Positions 18,175 to 27,544 of a stretch of 64,000 bases of DNA are shown piece after piece. This stretch comes from Pirellulaceae bacterium (GTDB lineage Bacteria > Planctomycetota > Planctomycetia > Pirellulales > Pirellulaceae), in contig JAHBXS010000001.1 in the NCBI GenBank assembly GCA_019636375.1, positions 310,001 to 374,000 on the forward strand, in the 5' to 3' direction. The translations under genes were made by a program, and so were the position numbers. Under the pieces are notes generated by a model. It saw only the letters and a program-made list of their open reading frames with translations, was not told the origin of the DNA and searched no databases. Positions within the stretch are counted from its first letter, which is position 1. Each line of letters begins with the position of its first letter.

Positions 18175-18555
18175 CGCAATCCGGATCGTCAAATTTTGGG
18201 AATACTTTCTGGTCCGGGATTTGAATCGAAAGGGTGATAGCTGACGTCTTTTCTTGACTTCAGGGCAGCATTCGACGGTAGACCTACGTAAAAGGAGCAT
18301 GCATCTTGGCGAGCACAGATTGGAAAGTTCAGGTTGGCGACTCGCCGTTTCACTTCGTCGCCATTCGATTTTCCGTCGCAAAATTTTTTAAACCGGGACT
18401 TTTAGCCTCTTTGGCCGTAAAATCAGGGTGCGACTGGTCGAAATGAGACGATTAAACCTTCGAGGATCGGTCCAAAAGATTTTGTCGGCCCTTTTAATCC
18501 GTAGAGTCGCTCCTCAGGCAGATGATTCGAGCGGCCTAACATTTTGAGACTCAAC
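18175..18555. other. Intergenic region before secreted hydrolase-fold gene
   Basis: About 380 bases with no supported gene. It lies between the divergent tetR and 18556 genes and should contain the promoter of the latter. Confidence 0.4.
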
Positions 18556-21042
18556 ATGCCAAAGTTTTTTTATCGCGGTAGTTTGTTAGGTCAAGTGACT
18601 TGTTCGTTAGGGTTGGCCATCATCCTATTTGCGGGTTACCTTTGCCCCACGGCAGGTGCTTTTCAAGGCCCCACGCGTGTCACCCTAAAAAGTGGTTTGG
18701 TACTCGAAGGACGCATTGCCTTGCTGAACGCTTACATCACTGACGTCAACACGGCGAGTAGTTTTGATATGAATGCTCCCGAAAACGTCGTCATGATCAA
18801 CGACGGAATGCGTCGTGTTTTTATCAATAAGGATCGGATCGCCAATCGTCCGGATGATATCGTAGATGCTCGCGAGAGAACCTATTTGTTGACCGGTCAA
18901 AAGGGGATGGTGATTTCCGAAAGTGATGCCGAGGGCTACGCGTCTCGGTTGGTCAACGTCAGCCCATTTAACGAGTTTGGCCATCGACAATTGTTCGTCC
19001 AAACCACGAGCGGCGTCGATGGCTTCGTCCAAGCGATTACAGCCATCACCCCAAACGCGACAACCGTGGAAACCGTCAGAGGACTACAGCAAAACAAAAG
19101 CAAGAGTTGGACGATGCGTTTGCCAACGGCCTCAATTCCTGCCGATGTTCTGTCGCAAGTGATGCATCGCGAAATTTCAGACCCTGACAACCCCAATGAT
19201 TACTGGAGAATCTACGAGATTTTCTATTTGGGCGACATCCTTTGGGCTGCTCAGCGAGAACTCGATCGGATTCGTGAAAAGTTCCCTGACCAAGCAGCCG
19301 AAGTCGATGAACAGCAAGCCAGAATTCGCACGAAACAAGCGGCCAAAATCCTGGAGGAAATTCGAGTGCGTCGCGAAGTTGGCCAACCAAAACTAGCACG
19401 CCAACTGGCGGAAACCGTGACTGGTCAGCAAATGGGGGATGAAAGTCGAATCGCTTTTCAGGATGTTTTGGAGGAAATTCAAAAGGAACGAGCGGCCATT
19501 GATGAGTTAAGGCAAACGATTTCGAAAACCGTTGGCGCTTTTTTGGAACAGCAGGCAACGCCAGAATCTCAACAGAGCTTGCGAGAATTTCTCAACGAAA
19601 TCGAGCAACATTTGTCGTTGGCAAATTATCGACGGTTTGACCCTTTCGTGCGTTTTTTGAGTGATCCATCCTTCACGCATGAGCAACGTGTGGCTCAAGT
19701 TTTGAGCAGTTGGTATTTAGGTAGTGCCGACATGCTCAACAACTACGCTGTGGCGGAATCGTTGCATCCGGTCTACAACCTCGTGCGCCAATATTTGTCG
19801 CCGAATAGCAACCCAGCCGAGCGGCTCAATCTACTCGAGCAAATTAAGAAATATGAAGGTGGTGCTCCCGATTATGTAGCTGCTATGCTACGGCAAATGA
19901 CTCCGGTTCACGCCCCTGATGTTTCTAAGTACAACGGCGAATCACCGATGACCTTTAAAATCGAGATGCCGGACTTTCAGCACCCAGCGGCCCCGCCATT
20001 GTCGTTTAATTATCACGTTCATCTCCCGCCGGAATACGATCCATACAAAAAGTATCCATTGTTAGTGACCCTCCCTCCGACAGCGGATGCGGCGGCCTAC
20101 ATGACTTTTTGGGTGGGGGATTTCGACGCCAAACTTAATATGAGAAACGGACTTGCCGCGAGAAATGGTTACATCACAATTTCTATTGAATGGATGTTAC
20201 CGGGCCAAACCATCTATGGTTATTCAACCCGCGAGCACTTGGCATGTCTCCGCACAATTCGCCAATGCTTTCGACAATTTTCGATTGACACCGACCGAGT
20301 GTTTATTGCCGGGCACGGAGCAGGTGCCGAGGCGGCTTATGATCTTGGCGTGTCCCATCCGCATCTCTTTGCTGGAGTGATTGGGATTTCCGGACCGGTA
20401 GCTAAGTTTGCAGAGTTCTACAATCAAAACAAACTCCTCGGCTTGGCAGTCTATTCCGTCGTCGGCCACAAGGACCGGTACACCACGACGACTTCGATCA
20501 AGAGTTGGAACAACTGGCTGCAAAATAAAAAATCATCGTTTGATTTGCTGTTGGTCGAGTACATTGGACGTTTAGGTGAGTCGTTTTACGAGGAAGCCCC
20601 TAAAATTTTTGAATGGATGTCTGTCCAACAACGACGTTGGCCCAACCGAACTGAAGACGTTGAGATTGAATGCAAAACCCTTCGACCATGGACTTGCCAA
20701 TTCTGGTTCGTGGAGTACACGGGCTTGCCTGAGGAAAACATGGTTCCGCCGGAGTTTTGGATCGAAAGCGGCTACAATCCCTTTAAAATCGGGCTCCAAA
20801 AAAAGGGGAACCGCCTATTTAACATTAGCCCCGCCAAACAGGGAAACGTGACCATTAGCCTCTCTCCAGAATTCATTGACTTAAACGAACAGATTGAGAT
20901 CAAGGGGCGCGGAGACTTCAAAGGCTTCATCGCGCCGTCTCTCAGCGTCTTGCTCGAGGACACCCGTACACGCGGCGACCGTCTTCGGCCTTATTGGGCA
21001 AAGATAAAACACGAGGGCCGAAAATGGCAAATCGTCGATTAA
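18556..21042 (+). CDS. Large secreted protein with alpha/beta-hydrolase-like domain lacking the nucleophile
   Basis: 828 residues from ATG 18556; an in-frame TTG four codons upstream is less likely. The signal peptide runs through GLAIILFAGYLCPTAGAFQG. The middle (about 220-470) is helical. Residues about 485-700 look like an esterase/PHB-depolymerase-type alpha/beta hydrolase: YHVHLPPEYDPYKKYPLLV, then RVFIAGHGAGAEAAYDLG. In the usual GxSxG elbow the serine is replaced by glycine (GHGAG, about residue 585). Catalysis by the normal serine mechanism is therefore unlikely; a binding or structural role is possible. It stands alone. Confidence 0.75.
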   Translation: MPKFFYRGSLLGQVTCSLGLAIILFAGYLCPTAGAFQGPTRVTLKSGLVLEGRIALLNAYITDVNTASSFDMNAPENVVMINDGMRRVFINKDRIANRPDDIVDARERTYLLTGQKGMVISESDAEGYASRLVNVSPFNEFGHRQLFVQTTSGVDGFVQAITAITPNATTVETVRGLQQNKSKSWTMRLPTASIPADVLSQVMHREISDPDNPNDYWRIYEIFYLGDILWAAQRELDRIREKFPDQAAEVDEQQARIRTKQAAKILEEIRVRREVGQPKLARQLAETVTGQQMGDESRIAFQDVLEEIQKERAAIDELRQTISKTVGAFLEQQATPESQQSLREFLNEIEQHLSLANYRRFDPFVRFLSDPSFTHEQRVAQVLSSWYLGSADMLNNYAVAESLHPVYNLVRQYLSPNSNPAERLNLLEQIKKYEGGAPDYVAAMLRQMTPVHAPDVSKYNGESPMTFKIEMPDFQHPAAPPLSFNYHVHLPPEYDPYKKYPLLVTLPPTADAAAYMTFWVGDFDAKLNMRNGLAARNGYITISIEWMLPGQTIYGYSTREHLACLRTIRQCFRQFSIDTDRVFIAGHGAGAEAAYDLGVSHPHLFAGVIGISGPVAKFAEFYNQNKLLGLAVYSVVGHKDRYTTTTSIKSWNNWLQNKKSSFDLLLVEYIGRLGESFYEEAPKIFEWMSVQQRRWPNRTEDVEIECKTLRPWTCQFWFVEYTGLPEENMVPPEFWIESGYNPFKIGLQKKGNRLFNISPAKQGNVTISLSPEFIDLNEQIEIKGRGDFKGFIAPSLSVLLEDTRTRGDRLRPYWAKIKHEGRKWQIVD

Positions 21043-21204
21043 GAATCAGTGGTGCGTGCTGTTAAGTCGGAGCCATGGCGATTTAAATTGATCTGACGAA
21101 CGTCGCGTGTAGGGGACCCTTCACGGAGTCCACGGACACGTAGCATGTCACTCCGTCAAAAGCCACGCTCGCCGAAGGGGGCATGCCCCGGCACATCGCA
21201 TTGT

Positions 21205-22257
21205 TTATTCTGGCCGTTGATTGTCACCCGCGCGAGCCGAACGTTCCGGAGCACGTTGCTGAACTTTCTCCAATCGAGTTTCTAACTCTTTAACCCGCTC
21301 AGCATCTCGGCGCGCATTGGCGATAACGAGTTGGCCTTTGACCAAAGCCAAATCACCCACGTCGTCCGGCGAGAGACTCGACAGATGCTTTTCCGCTTGA
21401 TCCAAATCAAAAATCGAGGGATCGGTCGAAGTGGCTTGCAAATTGGCAAATCGCAGCCGCGCCAAAGTGCAACCACATTGAATAGCCTTCTCGTAATCGA
21501 CGAGAGCCAGTCGCTCGTTTCCCATTTCAGCATGTAAATCACCGCGATTCACACGAGCCATTCCGTTGTCCGGAAGCAAACGACAAACAACCTCAAGGTC
21601 TGCCAAAGCCGCGTCGCGATTTCCCAACCCAACATGGCAATGTGCTCGACCGGTCAAGCCTTGTACGTCACTTGCATTTTGACTGATCACTCGGTTGTAA
21701 TCGGCGAGGGCCGATTCGAAATCTTCAAGTTGATAGAGAACTTCAGCCCGATTAAAAAATGCGTTCGTTTGATCGGCGGCCATTTCGCAGACCTTGGTGA
21801 AGATCTCAACAGCTTGTTCAAGTTGGCCCCGCTTAACGTGGACGAATGCTCGCCCTTGCCACGCTTGCCAGCGATCCTGATTGAGTTCGATGGCGGCCGT
21901 ATAGTCCGAATCTGCCTGGTCAAGGCTGTTATCTGCCTGACTCTGGTTGCCGACTTTCCTCAATTCATTTGAAACTTCCAAACGCAAATCGCCCCGTCGA
22001 GAATGAGACCAAGCCATCAGGGTTTTGACGTACTTTTGATTCTTAGCGGATAAGTCGGATTGCAACGCAATTTCGCAGGCATCCAAAATTGCCGAATAGT
22101 CAGCAGCCGATTTCGCGGTTTGCGTCTTGGCATAAATTCCGTCGATGAGTTTTTGTTCATCTGACTGAGCATTAAGGCAAATTGAAATCGCCATGACGGC
22201 TATGCAAACGACAGCTCGACAGACGAAAACACTCACGAAAAATCTTCGGCTTGGCAT
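21205..22257 (-). CDS. Secreted tetratricopeptide-repeat protein
   Basis: From ATG 22257, about 350 residues, with GGAGGGAG as ribosome-binding site. A signal peptide (VCRAVVCIAVMAISICLNAQ) directs export. TPR units follow from about residue 110 to 260: AWQGRAFVHVKRGQLEQAV, AFFNRAEVLYQLEDFESAL, then GLTGRAHCHVGLGNRDAAL and ARVNRGDLHAEMGNERLAL. The tail (about 310-350) is a charged coiled coil. TPRs bind proteins; the partner is unknown. Confidence 0.8.
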   Translation of the reverse strand: MPSRRFFVSVFVCRAVVCIAVMAISICLNAQSDEQKLIDGIYAKTQTAKSAADYSAILDACEIALQSDLSAKNQKYVKTLMAWSHSRRGDLRLEVSNELRKVGNQSQADNSLDQADSDYTAAIELNQDRWQAWQGRAFVHVKRGQLEQAVEIFTKVCEMAADQTNAFFNRAEVLYQLEDFESALADYNRVISQNASDVQGLTGRAHCHVGLGNRDAALADLEVVCRLLPDNGMARVNRGDLHAEMGNERLALVDYEKAIQCGCTLARLRFANLQATSTDPSIFDLDQAEKHLSSLSPDDVGDLALVKGQLVIANARRDAERVKELETRLEKVQQRAPERSARAGDNQRPE

Positions 22258-22405
22258 GGTAGTTCTCCCTCCGTGGTGATAGACATCTCGCAAAACTCAG
22301 ACAAAAACAGTCCTTGCTAAATCGGACCGGTCGTAAAATACAACCGCCGAAAGTCAGTTTTTCGTAGATGTCAAAACAAAATAATCCTGCAAATTACAAA
22401 TGGTC

Positions 22406-23866
22406 TTACGCTTGTGGCTTGGTCATGCTCAATGGATCAAGAGCCTTGTCGAGTACGTCTTTTGCCAGCACTTGTTGTTCCTCGCAAAGTTCACGCACCG
22501 TCTTGCCCGTTTTAAAGGCGTCTTTGGCGATTTTCGCCGCCTTGTCATAGCCAATCAACGGATTGAGACTTGTGACCATCGATAAACTTTTTTCGACGAA
22601 CGACTCACAGACATCGGCGTTGGCCTGCAATTCCGCCGTGCAGAAATCGTAGAACGCTTTGGCTCCGTTGGCGAGTAAGCGGACACTCTCAAGTGCCGTA
22701 TGCCCCATAACGGGCATCATAATGTTTAGTTGAAACTGTCCGCCAGACGCGCCGCAGACGGTGATCGTTTGGTCATTTCCCAAGACCTTGGCGGTGAGTT
22801 GCATCATACTCTCGCACATCACTGGATTGACCTTGCCGGGCATGATCGAACTTCCCGGTTGACGGTCGGGCAACAAGACCTCAAAAAAACCGCAACGTGG
22901 TCCCGACCCCAACCAGCGAATGTTGTTAGCGACGTTGAACAAGGTCGTAGCGATGGTTCGCAAGTGACCATGACAATCTACGAGGCCATCGCGCTGGGCA
23001 TTGGCCTCAAAGTGATTCGTGGCTTCACAGAAAGGTACGCCAGTTTTTTGGGCCAAGACTTCGGCAACCCGATGCCCGAATTCTGGGTGGGTGTTGATCC
23101 CCGTTCCAACCGCCGTTCCCCCCACGGGTAATTCCAAGACGCTTTCAAGTGCTCGTTGGGCCCGTACGATGGACAACTCAAGTTGTCGCGCGAAGCCACT
23201 GAACTCTTGTCCCAGGGTCAACGGCGTGGCGTCCATCAAATGGGTGCGCCCAATCTTGATCACTCGCTCCCACTGGTCGGCCTTGGCCACCAAATCGCGG
23301 TGCAAGAGTTCGAGACTTGGGATGAGAGTTTGTTTGATCGAAAGACCAACCGCGACGTGAATGGCCGTTGGAAAGGTGTCGTTGGTGCTTTGCCCCATGT
23401 TGACGTGGTCGTTGGGATGGATCGGTTTTTCGACGGCAAATCGATCTCCTCCCATGATCTCGATTGCTCGATTTGCGATAACCTCGTTGCAGTTCATGTT
23501 GCTGGAGGTTCCGGATCCGGTTTGATACACATCAATTGGAAACTGATTGTCAAAACGACCTGCCGCGACTTCGTCGGCGGCTTGAAGCATGGCCGAAATT
23601 TGATCGGCATTCAATCGAACTTTGCCGGTTTCGGAAAGTTTTTTCAAATCTCGATTGGCGACCCCGCAAGCGTATTTGACGAGCCCCATCGCTCGAATCA
23701 GTTCAACCGGTAATGTTGTGCCGGAAATTGGAAAATTCTCAACCGCTCGCTGGGTCTGTGAACTGTAGTAGGCCAATTTGGGGACTTGAACTGGCCCCAT
23801 CGAATCGATCTCGGTTCGCATTTCAATTTCTTTGGCGTCTTTGTCGCTCATTGTCGCGGAATTCAT
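22406..23866 (-). CDS. fumC: Fumarate hydratase class II
   Basis: The TCA-cycle enzyme interconverting fumarate and malate; 486 residues, normal for iron-independent FumC. The fumarase/aspartase signature GSSIMPGKVNPVMCE is intact. QTGSGTSSNMNCNEVIANRA and the region around HPNDHVNMGQSTNDTFPTA are typical of class II fumarase rather than aspartase. The start has TGGAG five bases upstream. It stands alone. Confidence 0.95.
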   Translation of the reverse strand: MNSATMSDKDAKEIEMRTEIDSMGPVQVPKLAYYSSQTQRAVENFPISGTTLPVELIRAMGLVKYACGVANRDLKKLSETGKVRLNADQISAMLQAADEVAAGRFDNQFPIDVYQTGSGTSSNMNCNEVIANRAIEIMGGDRFAVEKPIHPNDHVNMGQSTNDTFPTAIHVAVGLSIKQTLIPSLELLHRDLVAKADQWERVIKIGRTHLMDATPLTLGQEFSGFARQLELSIVRAQRALESVLELPVGGTAVGTGINTHPEFGHRVAEVLAQKTGVPFCEATNHFEANAQRDGLVDCHGHLRTIATTLFNVANNIRWLGSGPRCGFFEVLLPDRQPGSSIMPGKVNPVMCESMMQLTAKVLGNDQTITVCGASGGQFQLNIMMPVMGHTALESVRLLANGAKAFYDFCTAELQANADVCESFVEKSLSMVTSLNPLIGYDKAAKIAKDAFKTGKTVRELCEEQQVLAKDVLDKALDPLSMTKPQA

Positions 23867-24013
23867 GTTTCTCCAGATTTGCGATATTAAAATGTGAAAG
23901 CGTTGTTTTGGGGCTCCTCTGACCGTGCGGCCCCAGTTCCGCTATCATACCGAAAACAACCGATTTTCTATAGATGAATCAAACCATTTTTTTTCAGCAT
24001 GAAGTAGCGAGCA

Positions 24014-24661
24014 ATGGACAAATTTTACGAACTGCGACGCAGTTATTCTTTGCATGGCCTGGAGGATTGCGACTTGGTGGATGATCCAGTGACCGAATTT
24101 CGCCGTTGGCTGCAAATTGCAATTTCGGAAGCCCCCGAATGGTTCGAGGCGACCGCTATGACGCTGGCAACTTCCGATATGCAAGGTGCAGTTTCTGCTC
24201 GAATTGTGCTACTGAAGTCCCTGGAAAACGATGAGTTTCAGTTTTTTACCAGCTATGAATCACGGAAGGGCCAGCAATTGGCGGGTAATCCCCATGCGGC
24301 CCTGATATTCTTTTGGCCCCATCTGGAACGCCAGGTCCGTATCGAAGGGACGGTCACTCGAACCACGCGAGTGGTCTCCGAGGCGTACTTTTCTAGTCGG
24401 CCCCGTGGCTCTCAAATCGGGGCGGCTATTTCACGCCAATCTCGAAATATTGCAAGCCGCAGTGAGCTGGAATCGCGGGCGACAGTACTCGAGAAGCAGC
24501 TAGCAGGAGCCGCCGTTCCTTGCCCTGAAACGTGGGGAGGCTACGCCCTGTCGCCGAGGCGAATTGAGTTTTGGCAAGGCCGCTTAAATCGATTGCACGA
24601 TCGGATTTTGTTTGAGAGGGGTGAAAACGGCTCTTGGGCACGCTCTCGATTGGCCCCGTAA
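24014..24661 (+). CDS. pdxH: Pyridoxamine 5'-phosphate oxidase
   Basis: The FMN enzyme that oxidises pyridoxamine/pyridoxine phosphate to pyridoxal phosphate; 215 residues, normal length. Family blocks visible are SARIVLLKSLENDEFQFFT, YESRKGQQLAGNPHAALIF, the FMN-binding RQVRIEGTV, SRPRGSQIGA and the C-terminal WGGYALSPRRIEFWQGRLN with RLHDR. Cytoplasmic. It is divergent from fumC across a short gap. Confidence 0.95.
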   Translation: MDKFYELRRSYSLHGLEDCDLVDDPVTEFRRWLQIAISEAPEWFEATAMTLATSDMQGAVSARIVLLKSLENDEFQFFTSYESRKGQQLAGNPHAALIFFWPHLERQVRIEGTVTRTTRVVSEAYFSSRPRGSQIGAAISRQSRNIASRSELESRATVLEKQLAGAAVPCPETWGGYALSPRRIEFWQGRLNRLHDRILFERGENGSWARSRLAP

Positions 24662-24773
24662 GTCCGGCATCGCGAAGCTAGCAACCTGACGCGAAAGCAT
24701 TGCCCGTGCTGGCAACCGCAAATGGCAGCTTTTTCCCTTGACGCGACAAGTGACAAATCCTAACTTCCGCGCC

Positions 24774-26255
24774 ATGAACCGAGATTTCTTCTCTCTATCT
24801 AGGTGTTGCGTCGTCCTCGGAGCAATCTTAATTTGCTTCTGGGAGTTGCGGGACGTGTATTGTCAAGACACAGCCAAAGGCTCTCTTCAAAGTCTGGTTG
24901 TTCTCAAGAACATGAATGTCATCACCGGAGTCGCTCGCGCGAATTTCGAAAAGACAATCGTCGAGCAACCCAATGGAAGCCGCATCGTGTTGATGACCGA
25001 TCAAGTTGCATTGATTTGTGATTCTTACGACGAAGTCTTTGAATTCCAACGATCTCAACTCGATCCCGGAGACCACAATGGACACGAGCAGTTGTTTCGT
25101 TGGTGCATTCGGTATCAGCAACTTGATGCGGCGCAGCGGCTAATCGACGACCTGCAATTCACACGTATGAGCCCACAAACTCTTGAAGCGTTGAATACTC
25201 AGTTGGTCGCCTCTCGCGCGGCGCAAACGCGAACACAGACGCCGACAAATTCTGCTTCGGTCCAAATCGCCAAAACCGCGATGACTTCCGATGCGAACCG
25301 AAACGCTGGAACCAGTGAGCGAATTCCGTCATCCAACGAGCCGGTTGAGGACTCAATGGTGCAACTGGCAGCCTTTTCCAGTAACACACCCGCAGGAAAT
25401 GTCTTGGCCTCGCCTCAGTCTGTAACGGCTCGGGAACTTGAAGCGGCCCTGCGACACATGCCGGAATTTGGTATTTCCAGTTTCAAGAGAGTTGTCGAGC
25501 CGATCTTGGCCAAAAACTGTGCAAATGCAGGTTGCCATCAAAGGCAATCGGAGACTTTCCCATTGATGACGATGGGAGCCGGAGTCGCTATCCCCCGAAG
25601 AATGAGCCAGCAGAATTTATATCAGGTTTTGCGCTACGTAGGCGATGGTCTCCCCGAATCCAGCCCGTTGTTGGATCGGGCATTGACTGCTCATGGGCCC
25701 CAAGACGTTCCCGCTGTTAAATTTGAAACGCGCGAGCATCTGGTATTGCTGGAGTGGGTTCAACTCATGGCCGAACCCGCGCGACAGGCACGTATTCCTC
25801 AAACCATGTTAGACACGGAAAATACAATTCGTTCTCAAAACGATCGGCCATCAATCGAAAAAGCAGCAATCCTCCAAGTCGGAGCGATTCCCACGTCGAC
25901 ACCGACCGACTCAATGTCCCCTTTCGATAGAATAGCAAGTCCTGCTAGTCAACTTCCCGCGAAAGCAGATGGGGCTTCAGAAATTCGACAAGTCTCCCAC
26001 ATTCAATCGAATGCCCCGCCGACTATACCGGACCTTCGATCAAAAGGAAGACAGTCACAAGTCTCCGATCCCTTCGATCCAGAAGTCTTCAACCGAGAAT
26101 TTTTTAATAAGAAACCTTTGCTGGAAAAATCTTTCCAAGAACCATCCGGTGGCCAAACGCCGACAAGCGAAACGACAACTCACGATGTCGGTCAGATTTC
26201 CATCAGCAACACAAATTCATTTTCGGCCGCAGGCAGCGATGCGAAACGCGATTAG
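24774..26255 (+). CDS. Exported protein with CX4CH haem-like motif, unknown function
   Basis: About 493 residues from ATG 24774. A signal peptide (CCVVLGAILICFWELRDVYC) is followed by a module resembling the start of other planctomycete secreted proteins (LVVLKNMNVITGVARANFEK). A low-complexity linker follows. Near residue 249, FKRVVEPILAKNCANAGCHQ gives CX4CH, a variant of the CxxCH haem c motif seen in planctomycete cytochrome-like domains. Whether haem is bound is unknown. The tail is disordered. It is followed by a zinc-ribbon gene on the same strand. Confidence 0.65.
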   Translation: MNRDFFSLSRCCVVLGAILICFWELRDVYCQDTAKGSLQSLVVLKNMNVITGVARANFEKTIVEQPNGSRIVLMTDQVALICDSYDEVFEFQRSQLDPGDHNGHEQLFRWCIRYQQLDAAQRLIDDLQFTRMSPQTLEALNTQLVASRAAQTRTQTPTNSASVQIAKTAMTSDANRNAGTSERIPSSNEPVEDSMVQLAAFSSNTPAGNVLASPQSVTARELEAALRHMPEFGISSFKRVVEPILAKNCANAGCHQRQSETFPLMTMGAGVAIPRRMSQQNLYQVLRYVGDGLPESSPLLDRALTAHGPQDVPAVKFETREHLVLLEWVQLMAEPARQARIPQTMLDTENTIRSQNDRPSIEKAAILQVGAIPTSTPTDSMSPFDRIASPASQLPAKADGASEIRQVSHIQSNAPPTIPDLRSKGRQSQVSDPFDPEVFNREFFNKKPLLEKSFQEPSGGQTPTSETTTHDVGQISISNTNSFSAAGSDAKRD

Positions 26256-26323
26256 TTTCGAAGTGATCTCATTGCATATTGGCGACGGTTTGGCTTCAGA
26301 ACATTTGGCAAAATGAGGAACAT

Positions 26324-26803
26324 ATGTCGTCAGGATTCGACCACCGACTTCCGCCCCCTTTAAGCCCGCTAAATGTTTATCCAGTGACGGCAACTCCGGG
26401 CCCACCTCAAATTCAGGGCGACCAAGAGCCATTGGTGTTCAGCGATCAAGTTACAGGAGTGTTTTGCCCGCGATGCCGCGAAGAAACTCGGTTTGCCGAC
26501 TTGTACGGCACTAAAGTAGTGTGCTGTCCATCGTGCAAAGGGTTTCTGACTCGCGGCGAAGAGTTTCGGGAATTGGTCGCGAAATTGCGAAAACAATATC
26601 GCGGGCCGGAACTACGCCCTCAACCGCTTAACCATTGCGAGATGAAAATCTCTTGCCAATGCCCGGTTTGCGAAGGCCCGATGGAAACACATCCTTACGC
26701 TGGGCCGGGTGCCGTCGTCATCGATTCCTGTGCCGCTTGCCGTGTCGTCTGGCTCGACTGCGGCGAACTTCTAAAGATCAAACGCAACCCCGGTCGCCGA
26801 TAA
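26324..26803 (+). CDS. TFIIB-type zinc-ribbon protein
   Basis: About 159 residues from ATG 26324 with TGAGGAAC before it. Two cysteine clusters are seen: FCPRCREETRF with VVCCPSCKGFLTRGEEF, and CQCPVCEGPME with SCAACRVVWLDCGEL. The WLDCGEL ending is typical of zf-TFIIB domains. The N-terminal 50 residues are proline-rich. A zinc-binding protein of unknown partner, close behind the gene at 24774 and perhaps co-transcribed. Confidence 0.75.
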   Translation: MSSGFDHRLPPPLSPLNVYPVTATPGPPQIQGDQEPLVFSDQVTGVFCPRCREETRFADLYGTKVVCCPSCKGFLTRGEEFRELVAKLRKQYRGPELRPQPLNHCEMKISCQCPVCEGPMETHPYAGPGAVVIDSCAACRVVWLDCGELLKIKRNPGRR

Positions 26804-26818
26804 AAATTCCAACTCAGA

Positions 26819-27470
26819 ATGGTCAGGAGCGGAATACTTTTATCATGGTACGCACACGAATCGCTCGACCAGCCGCTCTTATTTGGGTTAAGCCATCTGG
26901 TCGTTCAGGGTGATGCCCACCGTTATTCGACAGTTAGCGCCCTGCAAAAGATTTATACTTTAAAAAGCGCAACGCTCCAGATTACGATTAAAAATCTACC
27001 GCAAGGTGCCGCGGAATCGGGCTCACATCTCGCATTGAGTTTCAGGATACTTGGCATGAGCGTTTGACATTGCTCGAGCCGCAAAACTAACACCCGGGCT
27101 ACGGTTTACAGATAATCACATTGGAAGGGCAATGCGATAGCGAACTGAGGCGTTTGTATCTGCCTGTGAATACGCTTTCGATATTGCCCTTTCTGGACTA
27201 CGCGATTTCATTCTTCACACTGGATATGCTGATAAGAATCCATATCTGCAGGATGCCGATTTGGATTTCCGTCGAAATTTGATCAACGTGCCGCCTGGCG
27301 AGTTTGACGCTACATACTGCATTACCTTCGCTGAGGACTTCTCTCGCGGCGATACGCACAACCGAGTAGTCGGCCTGATTGAAGACGCATCCAATGTTCA
27401 CCCTCACACTTGGACAGGCCAAGTGATGCCAAATCGAGGTTGGGATTGTGGAGTAGTGAGTACCTTTTAG
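26819..27470 (+). pseudogene. Possible decayed coding region, family not recognised
   Basis: No single full-length frame exists, yet protein-like stretches appear in more than one frame on the plus strand. One frame gives EFQDTWHERLTLLEPQN, a stop, then GYGLQIITLEGQCDSELRRL. Another, from about 27150, gives ALSGLRDFILHTGYADKNPY and continues to VVGLIEDASNVHPHTWTGQV before stopping at 27470. This looks like a gene broken by a frameshift and stop codons. I do not recognise the family, and chance is not excluded. Confidence 0.35.
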
Positions 27471-27544
27471 TTGTGAGATTTGTTAGACTTAGGCGGTGAT
27501 GATGGCAGAGTTTGTCGTCGAGAATTGTTTTTAAGGGTTTTGTG

